A stretch of DNA of 64,000 nt from Endocalyx cinctus (GCA_001600455.1 BCKC01000003.1:2366168-2430167), one strand, 5' to 3'. Positions 37,229 through 50,300 are shown, numbered from the stretch's first letter. Numbers and translations: made by a program. The notes: a model not told the origin generated them from the sequence alone.

Positions 37229-39528
37229 GTTGATTGAGTTTTTTTTTTTAATCTATTGATTGAACGAGTGACGAGAAGTAAATTATAAAAATTGAAAGAT
37301 GAATATATGCTGGTTTAAGAGGAAACAGCAAATATTCTTCTTACGTAAAAGAGAAAAGGGGGGAAAAAGAAGAAGGGTCGACGACAGGATTGATGAAGAA
37401 GAAGGCGAGTCGATGGAAGAAAAAGAGAAGGTGAAGAAGAAAAGAATTAAGTTAAGAAAAGTAGGCTCGAAGATTTAATGAACAAATTGTCCCCAAATTT
37501 CGGGTGACGAAAAAAAGAAAGAAAAGAAAGAGAAAAAAAAAGTCAGATTCTAGGGAGATACCGAGACAGGGGTGGTTGGAGGGATGTGCATAGCACTCTT
37601 AGCAACTTTAGGTACGCTAAAGAGAATTAAATGGATAAAAGGTGGGATGATCAACGTTGATAAGAAACAAATCAAGGAGTAACACAGCCACCCGGTGAAA
37701 AAAAGCAGATGTTGTTAATTGGTACTGTAAAATAAGGGAAAAGCAGAGTTAGTGTTAAAGGGGGATTTAAGAAGAAGAAAAAGAAGAGATGCCAAGTTGA
37801 TCGTTTGAGATTAAATGGCTTTCTTTGCTTCCCTGACAGGTAGATAGGCTGGGCTGGCTAGGAATATCCCCCCCCCTTTTTTTTTTTTTTTGTATTTTTA
37901 TTTTTCGTTATTACGGAGTATATCACTCTACTATGTGTGATTGGATGACAATACCCTTTACTCAATTATTAGTTTCCCTTTTTTACGATCTTTTTTTTTT
38001 TTTGTTTTTTTTAAAAAAAAAAAAAAAACAGGTTGTATCTATGTATACTACCTGGGTAGATATCCACGAGGATGCAGATTATTTACCAATACAGATATAG
38101 TACATGAACATGTAAATGGATTTCAATAATAAAATATCCATATACTACACATACATATACATACCTAATACATATAAAACAGATACATAATACCGAGGCG
38201 GACATATGCAAGAATTAGTTAGCGTAGCTGAAGAAAGAGAAGAAAGGTATCACAACGCATTGTATGTATACTACACATTATATGTACACATTCTACATAA
38301 TAGAATTCCACCAATTGGTCCAGTGCATATGTACCTTGCGTAGGTAGGTATATTATTTCCAAGGTTCATATTTGAAACGATCTTTACTATGTACGGCGTT
38401 GACGGTGTTTTAGAGTCCGTTATAAAATTGATAGCTAATTACCGTCTTTTTTAGGTACTTAGGTAGTGTAGTACAGTACCTAGCAGTAGGTATTTATTTC
38501 TCTACAGTACTGAAGTATTTGCGGTACTTACCTACTTAAGTAAGTAAAGTACCTAGATATTACCTATTATAGTGTACAACTATTACCTAGGCATATAAAT
38601 ACCTACTTACCTGTACGCTACCTAAAATAGTGTAACTACAACTAGACAGCCCTGAACACCCAGACAGCCAGACCGATGACCTAATAAGACGCTACGCAAA
38701 GAGCCAGATAAGCTAAGAAAGATTAATTAAATGCGTATCTCTTAAGCCCGCTGGCCCGGTATTCTTTTTTCCAGGATATCGCGCATAATAATCACCAAAA
38801 ACTCAATCTTACCCCCCCCCCATACCATTCATACCATTCATATCCATGCTCAAACATAGTTGAGCCTCATATAGTATAATAGTGTACGGTACTATACTAA
38901 TCTGTGCTGCTTACTTTTAATAGATACATTTTAGATACGTCTGAGAACTTCTCGTTAAATTCCTGGTACTACGTAACCCTTGATCGAGAAAAAAAAAATG
39001 GGTATAACCTATTATTAAAAAAAAAAAAAAAAAGACTCGTCGAGAACTTGGTCGATGGTATCAGAGCTCACCATGAAATTTTGACGTCACACTAGACATG
39101 AGGCTATTTATATTATAACCGGGGCTGCCGGGGCCGTCTCCTTCCAAGTCCGACAAGGGGGAAAGACAAAAGAAAAAGACAGCGAGAAAAAATGGACGTG
39201 TGTCGAACTTCTTCTCCGTTACTATGTACATATACACATATGATTTTCCACGTAATTAAAAGAAAAAGAAAAGAAAAGATCGTCTCGCATCGTAAAACGT
39301 CTCTACAGTGAATAAAACCCATCTATTTCCCATTTCTATATCTTTTTTTGCGAGATGGCTATCGTAAGCTTATCCTGTACCGTGCCCAGTACCTTTTCGA
39401 AGCGTCCGTTTTATGTAAGCTTTGCATTGTCCACAGGGTATGTACATCGCCGTCCCATATCCGTATATACCACGTAGCATTAGCTACCAGACTAGATTTC
39501 ACCGTAGCTATCACCACCATGACGCTTC
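37229..39528. other. intergenic spacer rich in TAGGTA/ACCTA words
   Basis: No gene seen. It holds the promoter of the transporter (purine-rich GAAGAA blocks 37330-37560), a C9-T15 run at 37868-37891, a back-to-back T-run and A-run near 37991-38029 that could fold on itself, and a dense patch of TAGGTA/TACCTA/ACCTAC words (about 38333-38650). Confidence 0.6.
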
Positions 39529-40459
39529 CTATTCGTCCAGCGTAAGCATATCGGACGCGTCGAGGATGTCGTATTCCTCCTCCTCCTCCTCCTCTTCATC
39601 GTAGTCTTCTTCCTCTTCTTCCTCTTCCTCTTCCACATCCTCTTCGTCGTAGTCTTCTTCCTCTTCCTCGCGATCCACGTCGACGTAGCCGGGGACAGTT
39701 CGGTGCTCGCCGTCCGGCATTATCTCTTCTTCCGTGTCGAAGTCGGATCTGTCGGGGGAAATGGTCATTACCTCGGCCTCCCTTATCACACTTTTAGTTA
39801 GCTATTACCTTTCGTGTCATAATCAGACGAAGGACAAAAAACGAAAGGCGCCATAAGTATATGTTCCGTGAACAAAAGATTGTCCAGAGGCTGAATATGA
39901 TTTTTCAGAGAGAAAAAAAAACTTACAATGACTGGTCGTCCTGCTGCGGGGCATTGGTTTCCGGGGCACTGGTTTCCTCGGCCTCCAACTCTCTGACATC
40001 ATGACGATACTCGATCTTTCGGATCGAGTATTCGAGCGCAAGGCGGTGCTCCATAGTCTTGATTTTGTCCGTCGGGTTGTGGAACTAAAAAAAAGGGGAT
40101 GGGAGTTAATATAGAGAAATAGGGGTAGAATGTGAAGCACAAAAGAAGCAGAAGAAGAAAAAAAGGAGTGAACTTCTACGGTAACTTACCTCACCGTAGA
40201 CAAGGGCGGTAAAAGCCTGACGGAGGATATCGCGGTCGGCGTGAAAGGAGATGCCATATAATTTCATCTGGATAGAGAGGAAACGCGCTTTTTCGAGAGA
40301 CGGTTCGGATGTGGCGCTCAGGCACTGGCGGATGTCTTCTTCGCTGGCTCGGGGCCAGCGTATTTCGTCCTCGACGTATACCAAACCCTCCTCGCCGTAA
40401 GCGAACGGGTGGGAGACGGCTTCGCGTAAGATAGGGGCTTCACTGTCGCTGTTTTCCAT
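39529..40459 (-). CDS. small protein with acidic tail, unknown family
   Basis: Three exons (40459-40190, 40084-39927, 39748-39529) give 215 residues with consistent phases. Residues 1-90 are folded-looking (ILREAVSHPFAYGEEG, ARFLSIQMKLYGISFH, DILRQAFTALVYGE). A helical segment follows (TMEHRLALEYSIRKIEYR), then a linker and a C-terminus made largely of Glu, Asp and Tyr (about 165-205). I do not recognise a known domain. The N-terminal motif has a clear relative in the decayed sequence near 61.8 kb, so this may be one surviving member of a lineage-specific family. No signal peptide or membrane segment. The intron branch points (GCTAAC) support the model. Confidence 0.72.
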
Positions 40460-42105
40460 CGTGAAGTATAGCAACAGCAATAACAATTTCGAGATTATCA
40501 GGAGAGTATCGGCAGAGGAAAAGCCAAAGGGTGAAGGGGGAGATTGGCAAGTAAATAGAGCAGACGAGATGATGGTTTACCGGTCTGGAACTGAGGGAAC
40601 AAATTACAAAAATGCAAATGAAAATTCAACCGATTCTTTTCGAGATGCTTTAGGGCATGTATAAACTGGTTCTAGTTGAGTGGTTTGAATAGTAGGTGAC
40701 AATTAAGGTTCTTCCTTATTGATGGTAGGAAACACTTAGAGGTTTTGTTTATCTATGTAGAGATAGTAGAAGGTACGTGGTCTCCTAGGTACTCAACTTG
40801 GTACAGAGTAGTAAAGTGAATGCATTAGGATACCACAGTGATGGGAAAAAAAAGGCGGAGACCACTGCCAGTGTTTGGTGGCTGAACTGCTGTCGCCGAC
40901 ATGGTTGGTGACATAGTCTGGTGGTTTATTCTTATAGGTCACCCAAAAGCCCCCTTACTGATACTAATGACTCACCCATAGCACAGTTATATTATGATGA
41001 TATTATTGTACATATTCACAGCTCAAAGGCGGGAACAAAGGTTATTCAGGTTACCTCCTTGCAAATAGAGAAATACGTGCAGCTATGCGTTACTATCAAG
41101 AGTTGAACTATGTCCTAATTATATCTTGAGGGATCTTTACTATGTTACATGTAGTATACCTTTTTCACTGACCATGACTTATTTCCCTAGTTATCATAGA
41201 AATACAAGACTGCTTCACAAGAGTTTTCTTGTTAAGAGGAACAAAAGAAAAACAAGGAATCTTCGCCAAAGAACATTAAGGTGGTAATGCTGAGAATGCC
41301 TAAAACTTAATGGTGAATAAAAGAGTTTAGCACTGGATAACATATACCGGACAGATATGGTATCATCTAGTGTGCATGTTTAAGGGGAGGCTACATTTTT
41401 ATAAATATCTGCTGATATTGATAACTACGGCCTCAAGAAATTTTATCTATTTATCTCTAAGAGTAATAAGTTTATAAGTTACTGCATAAATATAACGATC
41501 TAGAAAATATCCATGGTGGCCGTACCAGCCACGCGGCTATGAAAAGGGGTTGACACATGCGGGAAAAGTACATAGACGGTGAACCTAATGATAACATCTT
41601 ACTATATGTATCTAACTAGTTAAAATATATGGTATCCTTCCTTTCATGTAAATTCTGGGTTGTAAGAAGTAATTCTCTATTGGCATATTTTTCCATGGCT
41701 GCTATTATGCAATTGTTCCTTTTCAATTCTAATAAATTCATACACGAATTCATACACGACAGCGATAGTTCAAATGGCTAGTTACTAATCACCAGTATAC
41801 ATAGTTCCGACTTTCTTGATTTTATAACTCATCTTCCTAGATAGTATATAATTTGATTTTTAAGATATATGAAATAATAAATATATCTAAGCGATAACCT
41901 AGAGCGCCATCTCTTCTTCAATTTGGTACCCAGTGCGCCTTAAATATGCTGACCCATCTAAATGCCGTATGTATGTATAAATGCTAATATATCCATGATA
42001 CCCTCTCTCTCTCCATTCCATAAACCAATTTAGTGAATACGAGAGAGGAGAAAAGGGGAGAGATAGCGAGATTATCCTCCTCTAGACCCACCGCCAACAT
42101 CTCCC
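40460..42105. other. AT-rich spacer
   Basis: No gene seen. The sequence becomes strongly AT-rich after about 41.1 kb. A short direct repeat (gaattcatacac) is near 41735-41757. Confidence 0.5.
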
Positions 42106-42501
42106 TCACTGCGTCCAACGCGTCTTGTTATTCAAACTATCCACTCCCTCGGTATTCATCAAGATGGGCTTAACATCCCTCGCTCCGCCCTTTGCGACGA
42201 TCGACCCGGTCCTCACCGCCGTCGTCTCGACTCTCGGGTATAGCAGATTCTCGACCCCGACCTTGGGGCCGGACCCGGGTCGTATCCTGGGCGTGCCGTC
42301 TTTCTTGGTCGAACCTAAGGCGGGTAGTCGCAGGCCGTTCCCGCCGATGGCCGAACGGCCCGCGTGCGAGCCGTAGTCGAACTTGGGGAGGTTTTTCTTG
42401 CTGCCGCCGCTCGGGGGAGGAGGATGGCCGGCATCTTTGTTGATGTGATATTTCGTGAGGTCGGGTCTTCGGTCTTGGTTGGAGGGTTTCTGATAGCCCA
42501 T
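42106..42501 (-). CDS. small basic hypothetical protein
   Basis: A single-exon frame of 131 residues starting MGYQKPSNQDRRP. It is hydrophilic, rich in Gly, Pro, Lys and Arg, with a PPPPSGGSKK stretch and no hydrophobic segment or known domain. GC content is sharply higher than the flanks, which supports coding. The protein is probably disordered. I do not recognise it; an upstream short exon cannot be ruled out. Confidence 0.6.
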   Translation of the reverse strand: MGYQKPSNQDRRPDLTKYHINKDAGHPPPPSGGSKKNLPKFDYGSHAGRSAIGGNGLRLPALGSTKKDGTPRIRPGSGPKVGVENLLYPRVETTAVRTGSIVAKGGARDVKPILMNTEGVDSLNNKTRWTQ

Positions 42502-43698
42502 GTTGCCTTATATTTAGGTATCTGGTCCGGTTATTGATATTTTTAATTATGTAACTTTTTTTTTTTTTGCTCGTTTTTTGAGATAGGTAGATACGTATAG
42601 TGATATTGTCGATGTGTCTTCTATTATATTTCTAGATTATGAAAAGGGCCAACAAGAGGAGGCAAGCCTAGCCATACTTATATAGATTCCTAGAAATGAG
42701 GAAAAATCATCGTAACACTCAAGGATACAATGCAGTGTATAAGACATTGAATAGCGGTATCTAGATTAAGTCAACTTGAGTTAATCTAGACAAGAAGAAT
42801 TCACAGGTCTGGTAAGAAAATCTATATAATTACTCTCTACTGGATTCCATTCACCTGGTGGCAATCGTTCTGAGCAGAACCGTAGGCAAAAACTCATCGA
42901 TCACGATACAACGTACATACTGTTCACTGACTTGTTATATCCATACTATCAACTGACGACAAGGGCCAGCGATGTCATAAAACCCTATTATACAATATCG
43001 ATGAGATAAGGGGGAAAATACGTTTGCCAAATATCCAGTTCTTCATTGAGCTTTCTTGAATCCACCTATCTTTTGTAGATTTTATCTTAGCTAGGGCAAC
43101 ATCTACAGCTCTGGTACGTATATTATTCTCTCTTCACCGCCTATCTTGACTCCTTCACCCCAATAGGTCTCTTCTTGAATATAGCAGGGCCAAGAACTAC
43201 TTCAACTTATCATTCATTACCATCTGGATAAGGTGCATCACCTCGGAGTCACCTAAAAGCTTACTAAGGTTGCTATTAGTGACCCATCGCCGCATTACTG
43301 AGGAAGAAGATAAAGTACTACGTAGTCATTTTTTTTTTTTTTTTTAACAAGAAGCTAATCACAGGTCATTAGGCAACATGGCAGTTCAACTTGAATTAAT
43401 GGCGACGAGGAAATATGCTCTGTGAATTTGTAAATGCTCTCAAAGAATACCTTTCCTACTCTAATTTTGGTACAATTGACTGCTTTACCGTCTGCATATG
43501 TAGCACGGTCCAGAAGACGACCAGCTTCTCCAGCACAAGAAATAAGCTCAGATCGACGTCCCAGTTCACAGCGATTTTTATTGTGGCGCATACCGCATAC
43601 CTATGGTTCTAGAAACTGAGTCTCACCACCCAGTAAGTACCATGATAATTGGCCTGTGCACAGAACGCCAAGTTAAGAAAAACTTCGTGAAGACTCGC
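42502..43698. other. intergenic spacer
   Basis: No gene seen. It includes the 3' region of nst1 and the promoter of the small gene at 42501. A T-run is near 43330. A perfect palindromic pair of agttaatctaga-type words is near 42766-42790. Confidence 0.45.
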
Positions 43699-46600
43699 CT
43701 AGCCGCGAGGAGTAAATATTGTACCCGCTCCCACTATAGGACTTCCAATCTCTCCGGGTGGTGCTATGTTCCGCTGAAAAGGAATAGTACCTGGCCCCGC
43801 ATCTTCCTCAAAACGAATACTTATCTTTCCATCATCCGTACGACGGATGTCAAAGCTGCCACCGCCGTTGTGTGCATTTCCTTCGGTTTCACACATGTCT
43901 AATAACTCATTATCGGATACTGGGTCGGAGGGTGGGTAATTGATAGAATCAACATGGGCTTTAATAGCTGATAGCTCGATATATCCTGCTTCATCAGCTG
44001 CGTTGTTCTTCAATGCTGTACATGACCGAACAAGCATCAGACGGATATTCACAGAACGAGATGGGGCAGGTCTCATCGCTGGAGGTGGAACACCAAAAGT
44101 TGGGTTTGGAGGCCACGGAGAGCTGAATCCCGGGGGTGGCGGCGAGAACACGTTGTGTTGACCCCATCCAGCACCACCTAATGGAGTTGGGAAAACCGAT
44201 TCCATGAACGGGGTGCTAGGGAACCCAGGTCGAGTTCCTGGCGCCGCGGTAGTGCTGCGTCGGGATGATGGCATACTTGCGAAGGGTTCGTCAGAGTCAT
44301 CAAGTAGAGCACTGCTACCGAGGTGATTGCTGACATCGTCAATATCGGCTGATAGATCGTGATGTCGTTGCCCGTGAACTATACTCGATGGCCGGCCAAT
44401 AGGTGCCGGCCTACCAATTGGCTGAGCTGCACTGCCTGGTGCTTTGATATCTAAAGGACCCGTATCGAAGGAGCCAGATGCCTGCCGCGAGTGCGACACG
44501 GGGAGACCGGGAGGATTCACTGGAGACGAGAACGCTGCTGGATGCATCGTGGACACCGGCTGATCCATAGGCTGAGGAAACCCCGGGGGAGCATGCTGCA
44601 TGTGGAAAGGCCGATTGTTCATGGGACCACCGAGACCAGGAGGAGGTGCTGCCATGCCACCAGGGCGGAAGTTACCGGCTATAGGACCAAACGGAGGCTC
44701 GTGCATTCGATTGAATCCAGGGGCTAAAGGTGGCATCCCTGGGGGGAATTGCATACCCATCGGAGGCATGCCCACATCGAAAGGACCCTGCGGTATGCCG
44801 GGCGGTGGACTCTTCATAACTGCATGGAGGGGAGACGAAGATTGGGCGAAGGGCAAATTGCTGTTAATGGGACCAACTGATGACGTCTTGCTCGGCGGTC
44901 CGATGCGGCCAGGGCTCGAATGAAGAGGGCTGAGAGCATGCGGAGAGGCCGTTTGACTTGGGCCGGAAGCAGAATGAGACGCCTGAGAAACAGATCTTGT
45001 CACTTCCTGGGAGATGGATCGAGGTTTCATAGGTGTAGGTGCTTTGGGTAAAGCAGGAGTAGCCACTGGTATCTGCGGGGAGGCGTGATTCGTCAAAGGG
45101 TTTTGAGGCAATGCCGGAACGGATATCGGAGGCTGCTTCTTGGCAGCAGGCTGCGTAGGAATAGGGGGTACTAGAGCCGCAGCCTTGAGAGATGCCTTTT
45201 CTTCTTGCTTCAACTTTTCTTTGGCCTCGCGCTCGGCCTTTGCGTTTGCAGCTCGGAGTTCTTTATCCCTCTTATCCTTCTCGTGCTTCTCTCGTCTTTC
45301 CCGGGTCTCGCGCTCCTTAAGTTCGCGAGCTTCCTGCTCCCTTCGGCGCTGTTCCTCTTTTGCTTTCTTCTCACGTTCTTTAGCTTCGCGCGCCTTACGT
45401 TCTTGTTCTGCTTGTCGATCCTTTTGTTCCTGGGCCCGCCGCTGCTTCTCAACCTCCTTTCGCTGACGTTCCTCTTCTTCGGCCTTCTTTTGAGCGTCTT
45501 TCTTCTTACGCTTCTCCTCGGCTTTTCGTCTGGCTTCTTCCTGACGTTTGGCTTCTTCCTCTCGTCGAGCGTCCTCTTCGGCAGCTTTAGCGGCGTCGCG
45601 TTTGGCTTTCTCTTCTAGCAAGGCCTGCTTCTTCTGTTGAGCCTTTTCCTTTCGCTTCTGGGCATCTTTAGCTTTCTTGGCTTTGCGTTGGCTCTCCTGC
45701 TTGTCCTCTTGCTCGATCTCTTCAAGTAGCTTGTCTTGTCTTTCCTTAGCGACCTTCTCCCGGTACGCAGTCAGTACTCTTTGTTCGAACATGCGGGCGG
45801 CAAATATCTGGAACATTCGACGCCCTTCTTCCATCCGCTGTTCTTCGGTCATGGTGTCCTGTAAACGTGTTAATGGGGTGCGACCAGGCTCAGGAGCGTT
45901 ATCGGGTACCTCTTCCTCTTCATAATCATCCTCCTGACTGTCGTACTCCTCGTCCTCTTCTTCTTCATCGTCGTAATCTTCTTCTTCGGGAGGTGGATGA
46001 TTATAGGGACTAGATATGGAGCCACCGTTGACGTTGTGTCCGTAGGTTGCGGTGTAATGGTCTTTAGCGTCTTCCTCGCGGGCCATTCGTCGCTCCGCCA
46101 ACTGCTCCATCATCTCGATAAACTTTTTCCCATCGTTCTTGAGAAGATCGTCTGCCACGGTGAGGATGCCGCCTAAATATTGATTTAACATCATATAAGC
46201 ATAGCCAGGGAGAAGAGCGCTCTGCGTACCTTTGACCTGGAGGCTCTGACCAAAGTTCCAGAAGTCGTGGGCATAGGATTCTCGAGGGATCTCGGCGGGC
46301 TCGTCTTCTTCATCGTCCTCTTCCAGTTCATCCACGTCGCTATATTCAACGTCTTCATCTTCGTCGTCGTTGTCCACGTGTTCTACGATGCGACCATGAG
46401 ATGGATGGTGATTCGAATACCTTGTGGGCATGGACGCGGGCGGATGCAGCCCAGAAATGGGGCCAAACCTCTTGGGAGCAAACATCGGAGGGCCATTCGA
46501 GTGGGTATGGGGTCGATTTGCGAAAGATTCTAACTCCTGATAGTAGGCGTCGTAAAGCCCCTCCAATTCCTCCTCGATAGCGGTCCGCTTACGACCGCAT

Positions 46601-47376
46601 ACGGAGCAGCTGCATGTAAACGGCTTTTGCTGTTCTTTCATTTTCTTAAGTACGGCATCTTTCTCGACCTTAACGAGAGATTTGCGCTCATCTTCCCCAA
46701 GCCCCAGCCAGAACTGCTTGATACGCTCTCGCTCTTCAGCCCCAGAAGTACTCCATATTTTTTCTTTAGACATACCGGAGGGCTGGTCATGAATCGGTTC
46801 GTCTACTATAACCTTATTCTTTTTCTTCTTTGATTTCTTGGATTTAGGACCGGAGCCATTGGCCGGTAGATAATCAGTATCTTGGTGTAACGCGTGGTGA
46901 TGACCATCTTCACTTTCCGTCTCTGCACCCCAGTCTTCACCGTTATGTATATGGCTATGCGGAGGTACGTGATCGAAGTTTTGTCCATTTCTAGATTTAT
47001 GAGAATCGTGCCGATGCGCTTCGGCGGCAATCGGCGCCGGGGTGCTACTCATAGACGCAGGGCTGGGCAAACCGTTCGCAGGGGTGCTAGTCTTTTCGGC
47101 GGCGGCAGCTTTGGCAGCAGCCTTCTCTCTCCGCTTCTGCTTCTTGCGATTCACGGTCGGCGCAACGGATTCGTTCGCGGGACTCGGTAGGGCGGTAGGA
47201 TGTCCACCTTTAGAAGAGGACGTGGTAGTGGGCGAAGGTTGAGCGGGTGGGGTGGAGGCAGATGATTTAGGTACAGAGATATATTTAGTACCATCTTTAT
47301 TCGTATATTTCGAAGTACCTTTAGAAGCTGGCGACGAAGTAGTCGGATGTACCGACTGTCGGTTGTTGGCAGGCAT
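43699..47376 (-). CDS. nst1: stress response protein Nst1
   Basis: One uninterrupted exon of 1225 residues. The N-terminus (KYTNKDGTKYISVPK) is typical of the family, followed by a Ser/Pro-rich region and a Lys-rich cluster (about 178-188). The conserved block IWSTSGAEERERIKQFWLGL leads into a CSCSVC metal-ligand-like motif (255-260). A second conserved block holds YAHDFWNFGQSLQVKG and GYAYMMLNQYLGGILTVADDLL. A very long, highly charged Glu/Lys/Arg/Ala coiled coil runs from about 509 to 735. The C-terminal part is Pro/Gly/Met-rich and ends in a less repetitive domain (NIRLMLVRSCTALKN). In yeast Nst1 influences salt tolerance and interacts with a spliceosomal protein; the filamentous-fungal homologues are assigned by similarity. 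Length matches the family. Confidence 0.93.
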   Translation of the reverse strand: MPANNRQSVHPTTSSPASKGTSKYTNKDGTKYISVPKSSASTPPAQPSPTTTSSSKGGHPTALPSPANESVAPTVNRKKQKRREKAAAKAAAAEKTSTPANGLPSPASMSSTPAPIAAEAHRHDSHKSRNGQNFDHVPPHSHIHNGEDWGAETESEDGHHHALHQDTDYLPANGSGPKSKKSKKKKNKVIVDEPIHDQPSGMSKEKIWSTSGAEERERIKQFWLGLGEDERKSLVKVEKDAVLKKMKEQQKPFTCSCSVCGRKRTAIEEELEGLYDAYYQELESFANRPHTHSNGPPMFAPKRFGPISGLHPPASMPTRYSNHHPSHGRIVEHVDNDDEDEDVEYSDVDELEEDDEEDEPAEIPRESYAHDFWNFGQSLQVKGTQSALLPGYAYMMLNQYLGGILTVADDLLKNDGKKFIEMMEQLAERRMAREEDAKDHYTATYGHNVNGGSISSPYNHPPPEEEDYDDEEEEDEEYDSQEDDYEEEEVPDNAPEPGRTPLTRLQDTMTEEQRMEEGRRMFQIFAARMFEQRVLTAYREKVAKERQDKLLEEIEQEDKQESQRKAKKAKDAQKRKEKAQQKKQALLEEKAKRDAAKAAEEDARREEEAKRQEEARRKAEEKRKKKDAQKKAEEEERQRKEVEKQRRAQEQKDRQAEQERKAREAKEREKKAKEEQRRREQEARELKERETRERREKHEKDKRDKELRAANAKAEREAKEKLKQEEKASLKAAALVPPIPTQPAAKKQPPISVPALPQNPLTNHASPQIPVATPALPKAPTPMKPRSISQEVTRSVSQASHSASGPSQTASPHALSPLHSSPGRIGPPSKTSSVGPINSNLPFAQSSSPLHAVMKSPPPGIPQGPFDVGMPPMGMQFPPGMPPLAPGFNRMHEPPFGPIAGNFRPGGMAAPPPGLGGPMNNRPFHMQHAPPGFPQPMDQPVSTMHPAAFSSPVNPPGLPVSHSRQASGSFDTGPLDIKAPGSAAQPIGRPAPIGRPSSIVHGQRHHDLSADIDDVSNHLGSSALLDDSDEPFASMPSSRRSTTAAPGTRPGFPSTPFMESVFPTPLGGAGWGQHNVFSPPPPGFSSPWPPNPTFGVPPPAMRPAPSRSVNIRLMLVRSCTALKNNAADEAGYIELSAIKAHVDSINYPPSDPVSDNELLDMCETEGNAHNGGGSFDIRRTDDGKISIRFEEDAGPGTIPFQRNIAPPGEIGSPIVGAGTIFTPRG

Positions 47377-50300
47377 TCCGAAAGGAGTTTATGACACGAA
47401 GCTGGTGGTAGTCATCTAGGTTAAAACACACAAGTAACACACAAAATCAGAGGACTAGTATCAGTTACTACGCAGTAATGCCAGGGTCCGAGATTACGAT
47501 TGATATTGATGTCGATGGTGAATGATGAATGTCGGGTGACGATCTAATGACCAGTTAAACCACGATAAGAGCATAAAACGGATCTTCCTCGGGCTGAATA
47601 ATTGAAAGAGAGAAGCTTTGTTTGATGTAAGAAATTGGCGAGAAAAGTGCCCCTCTCAAACTTAGTAGATTATCAATATGAGTTGGGGTGTAATGTGCGA
47701 AGGGGGCAAAAAAAAAAAAGTGTCTCTCTTTCCCTCAGGACTTTCTCAATCTTCTTTTTCGCAGAATCTCTCAATCCGAATGTGGGAAGGCTGACAGTGA
47801 ATCACATTTGGAAGGTGGCGGGTAAGGAAATTCAAAAAAAAAAAATCGAATAGAAAGAACCTGTATTGATTGACGGATTATTGTTGGTGTCGCTTCGTTT
47901 GTTGTTTATGTGCTAGGTACTACGTGGTTGGGGTCGATATACTTTTAATAAATATATAAATAAATGGTGGATGCTGTGGACTAGATTTGTGTGGTTGAGT
48001 ACTGGATCGGAGTTGTGAAATTGTTAGATTTTGCATTTGCTTGGTAGAGTAAAATAGAGCAGAGTATTAGAAGCCCGAAGTGTTGGTATTGAGAAAGTGA
48101 ATATGTATAACCTAGGAAGTACTCCAGGTAATGTAGGTAGATGTGGACAGCATTGCAGGTACTTATTACTCAGGTAATGCGTATAAAAAGTACAAAGGTA
48201 TTAACGGGTAGGTACATAATATAACGTATCACGATACATAAAGCCTCACTCATCAGCCTCATCATAATATGAAATTTGGTATTTTTTACAGTACCTACTT
48301 AACTTTAAGTTGCTTACATACTACCTAGGTACCTACCTACCTGGTACTTTGGGCAGGTAGTAGGTCATGATCTGTGCTTAGCCCAACTACCTACGTCCAT
48401 ATAGGATAGGTATTTAAGTACCTAGCAGCCAGAGTAGTCTAGGTTAGCAGGCTAGGTACCTAACATTACATACTTAGGGGGCCCGGTTAGGTACTGTAAA
48501 TACACTAGTTATACATATTTCACGTACCTTACTCAACCAGCGCCGTGGGTTGTGGGGGTTGGGAGGGGGAGGTTTCAGTACATAATACCCACTAATAGTA
48601 CCCTAAAACCTAAGACCAAAACATTGGCTATGTTATCATAGCCGCTTAATGTTTTTTTTTTTTTTTTTTTTCAAGATGAACCCAAATAACTTGGCATCTA
48701 TAGGTATATCCATGGATATATATATACATAATTTAGTTCTTAGGAGGGAGAGTACGTCGTTACTACAATAGACAATATTATTATTCTAAGATCTTTCTTT
48801 ATGATGATTTTTGAAAGTCACAATGTCTGTTTACTAAGTATTTTAAGTACGTAGGAGCTTTTTACCTACTATTAGTAGCCTAGCTGTATTTTTCTTTTGT
48901 ACAAAACGTCGGACAGGTCGGAGTCTGCTTGAAAATTTGGTGTCCCCCAAACCCCAAAACTTGAATACCCATACATATACACACGCGTTGACATAATAAA
49001 CAACGCCTGAACCACCTTCATAAACTACCCTCTTACTCGGAACCTGATTCTCGTCCAGGCCAAAAAGCAAAAAAGAGTTTTAAGGCTGAGCTTGCCACTG
49101 CTACTAGACACTTACTAGTAATAAGTATCCCACCGTGGAAAGGTATATCGCCCATCACTTACGTTTCGAGATTACCAAGTCCGAAATTGGAGTGGGTATA
49201 CTGCAATTACTGTAATTACATGGTAACCCCTCAGACGTCACACTGAGAAAACATCAAGGGGATGACAATATTTCTCCTTAAACGAAGTCCTACCTGCTTC
49301 ATAAGCAAACATCCACGTATATCTACTAGATATATAAAATGCATACCTAGGTATGTATTTATATATACTGTAGAACCTACCTGGGTTTTTCTAGAGTGAA
49401 TATAACTCCTCGTATTAGTCTATTACAGGACGCACAGCACAACGAGCCAAATTGTTTGATTGGTTCATGTTTAAGGCGACGTCCTCATATCACATATCTT
49501 GAGACCTGCATCTTATTGACTACCACGTTAAAACAAAAGGACTTCCGCCATAGGTACGTATCTGGTATTTAGTATACCATGGATGCATTTACGCGTACGA
49601 TCTGTCGAACCTTAAGGAGGTCAGAACTTTGAATTCGACCCATCGTATTTCATGCTTTGAGGGTTTCGATGCTGATCTTGTACTGTTCCTACATCATATT
49701 TTTGCACCGCCTCCGGACTCAACCAAGCGGCCAAGCCAAGTCTTGGAAACATCTCATACTCAACATTAGCATCTGTGACGTGAGAACTTGAACGTTTGTT
49801 TTGATGGCTTCTCATAACATCATTCCATACAAATGATTTCGTTCGGAAAACCCCTTCTGACGTGTCAGATCAAATAAAGCCAGTTTACTGTTTAATACTT
49901 CATTTTCAATTAGCTGAAGATGATATGTATGATACGGGATATGTGGAGTATGGAGTAGTACTGTCAACTATTAAGGACTCAGGAGATCTACCTGAACTGG
50001 ATCTCAATTCTCAACCTTGACCAATGAGATCGAAAATAAGAGAGCTGGAGCTGAATTACAGGGGTCGTAATGTCGTGGGGATTACACTAGAAACTGTTTG
50101 GTTGGCGAAAGTAAGTTGTTCATGCTTTGACCGCGAAACCCGGTTCTGGAAAACTAAAATAAAATACTTAACGTTGTCCGGTCCCTTCGTATTCAACTGG
50201 CAGCTTTTTAATTATTATTGTTATTTTTTTTTTGTTATATTTTTCATTATTCTATTTTTTTGAGAACTTATCTTATTGTATTCTTATTATTTATCTCTTA

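Noticed and set aside
45140..45618. Plus-strand frames rich in Leu, Phe and Ser
   Set aside because: Complement of the Glu/Lys-rich coiled coil of nst1.
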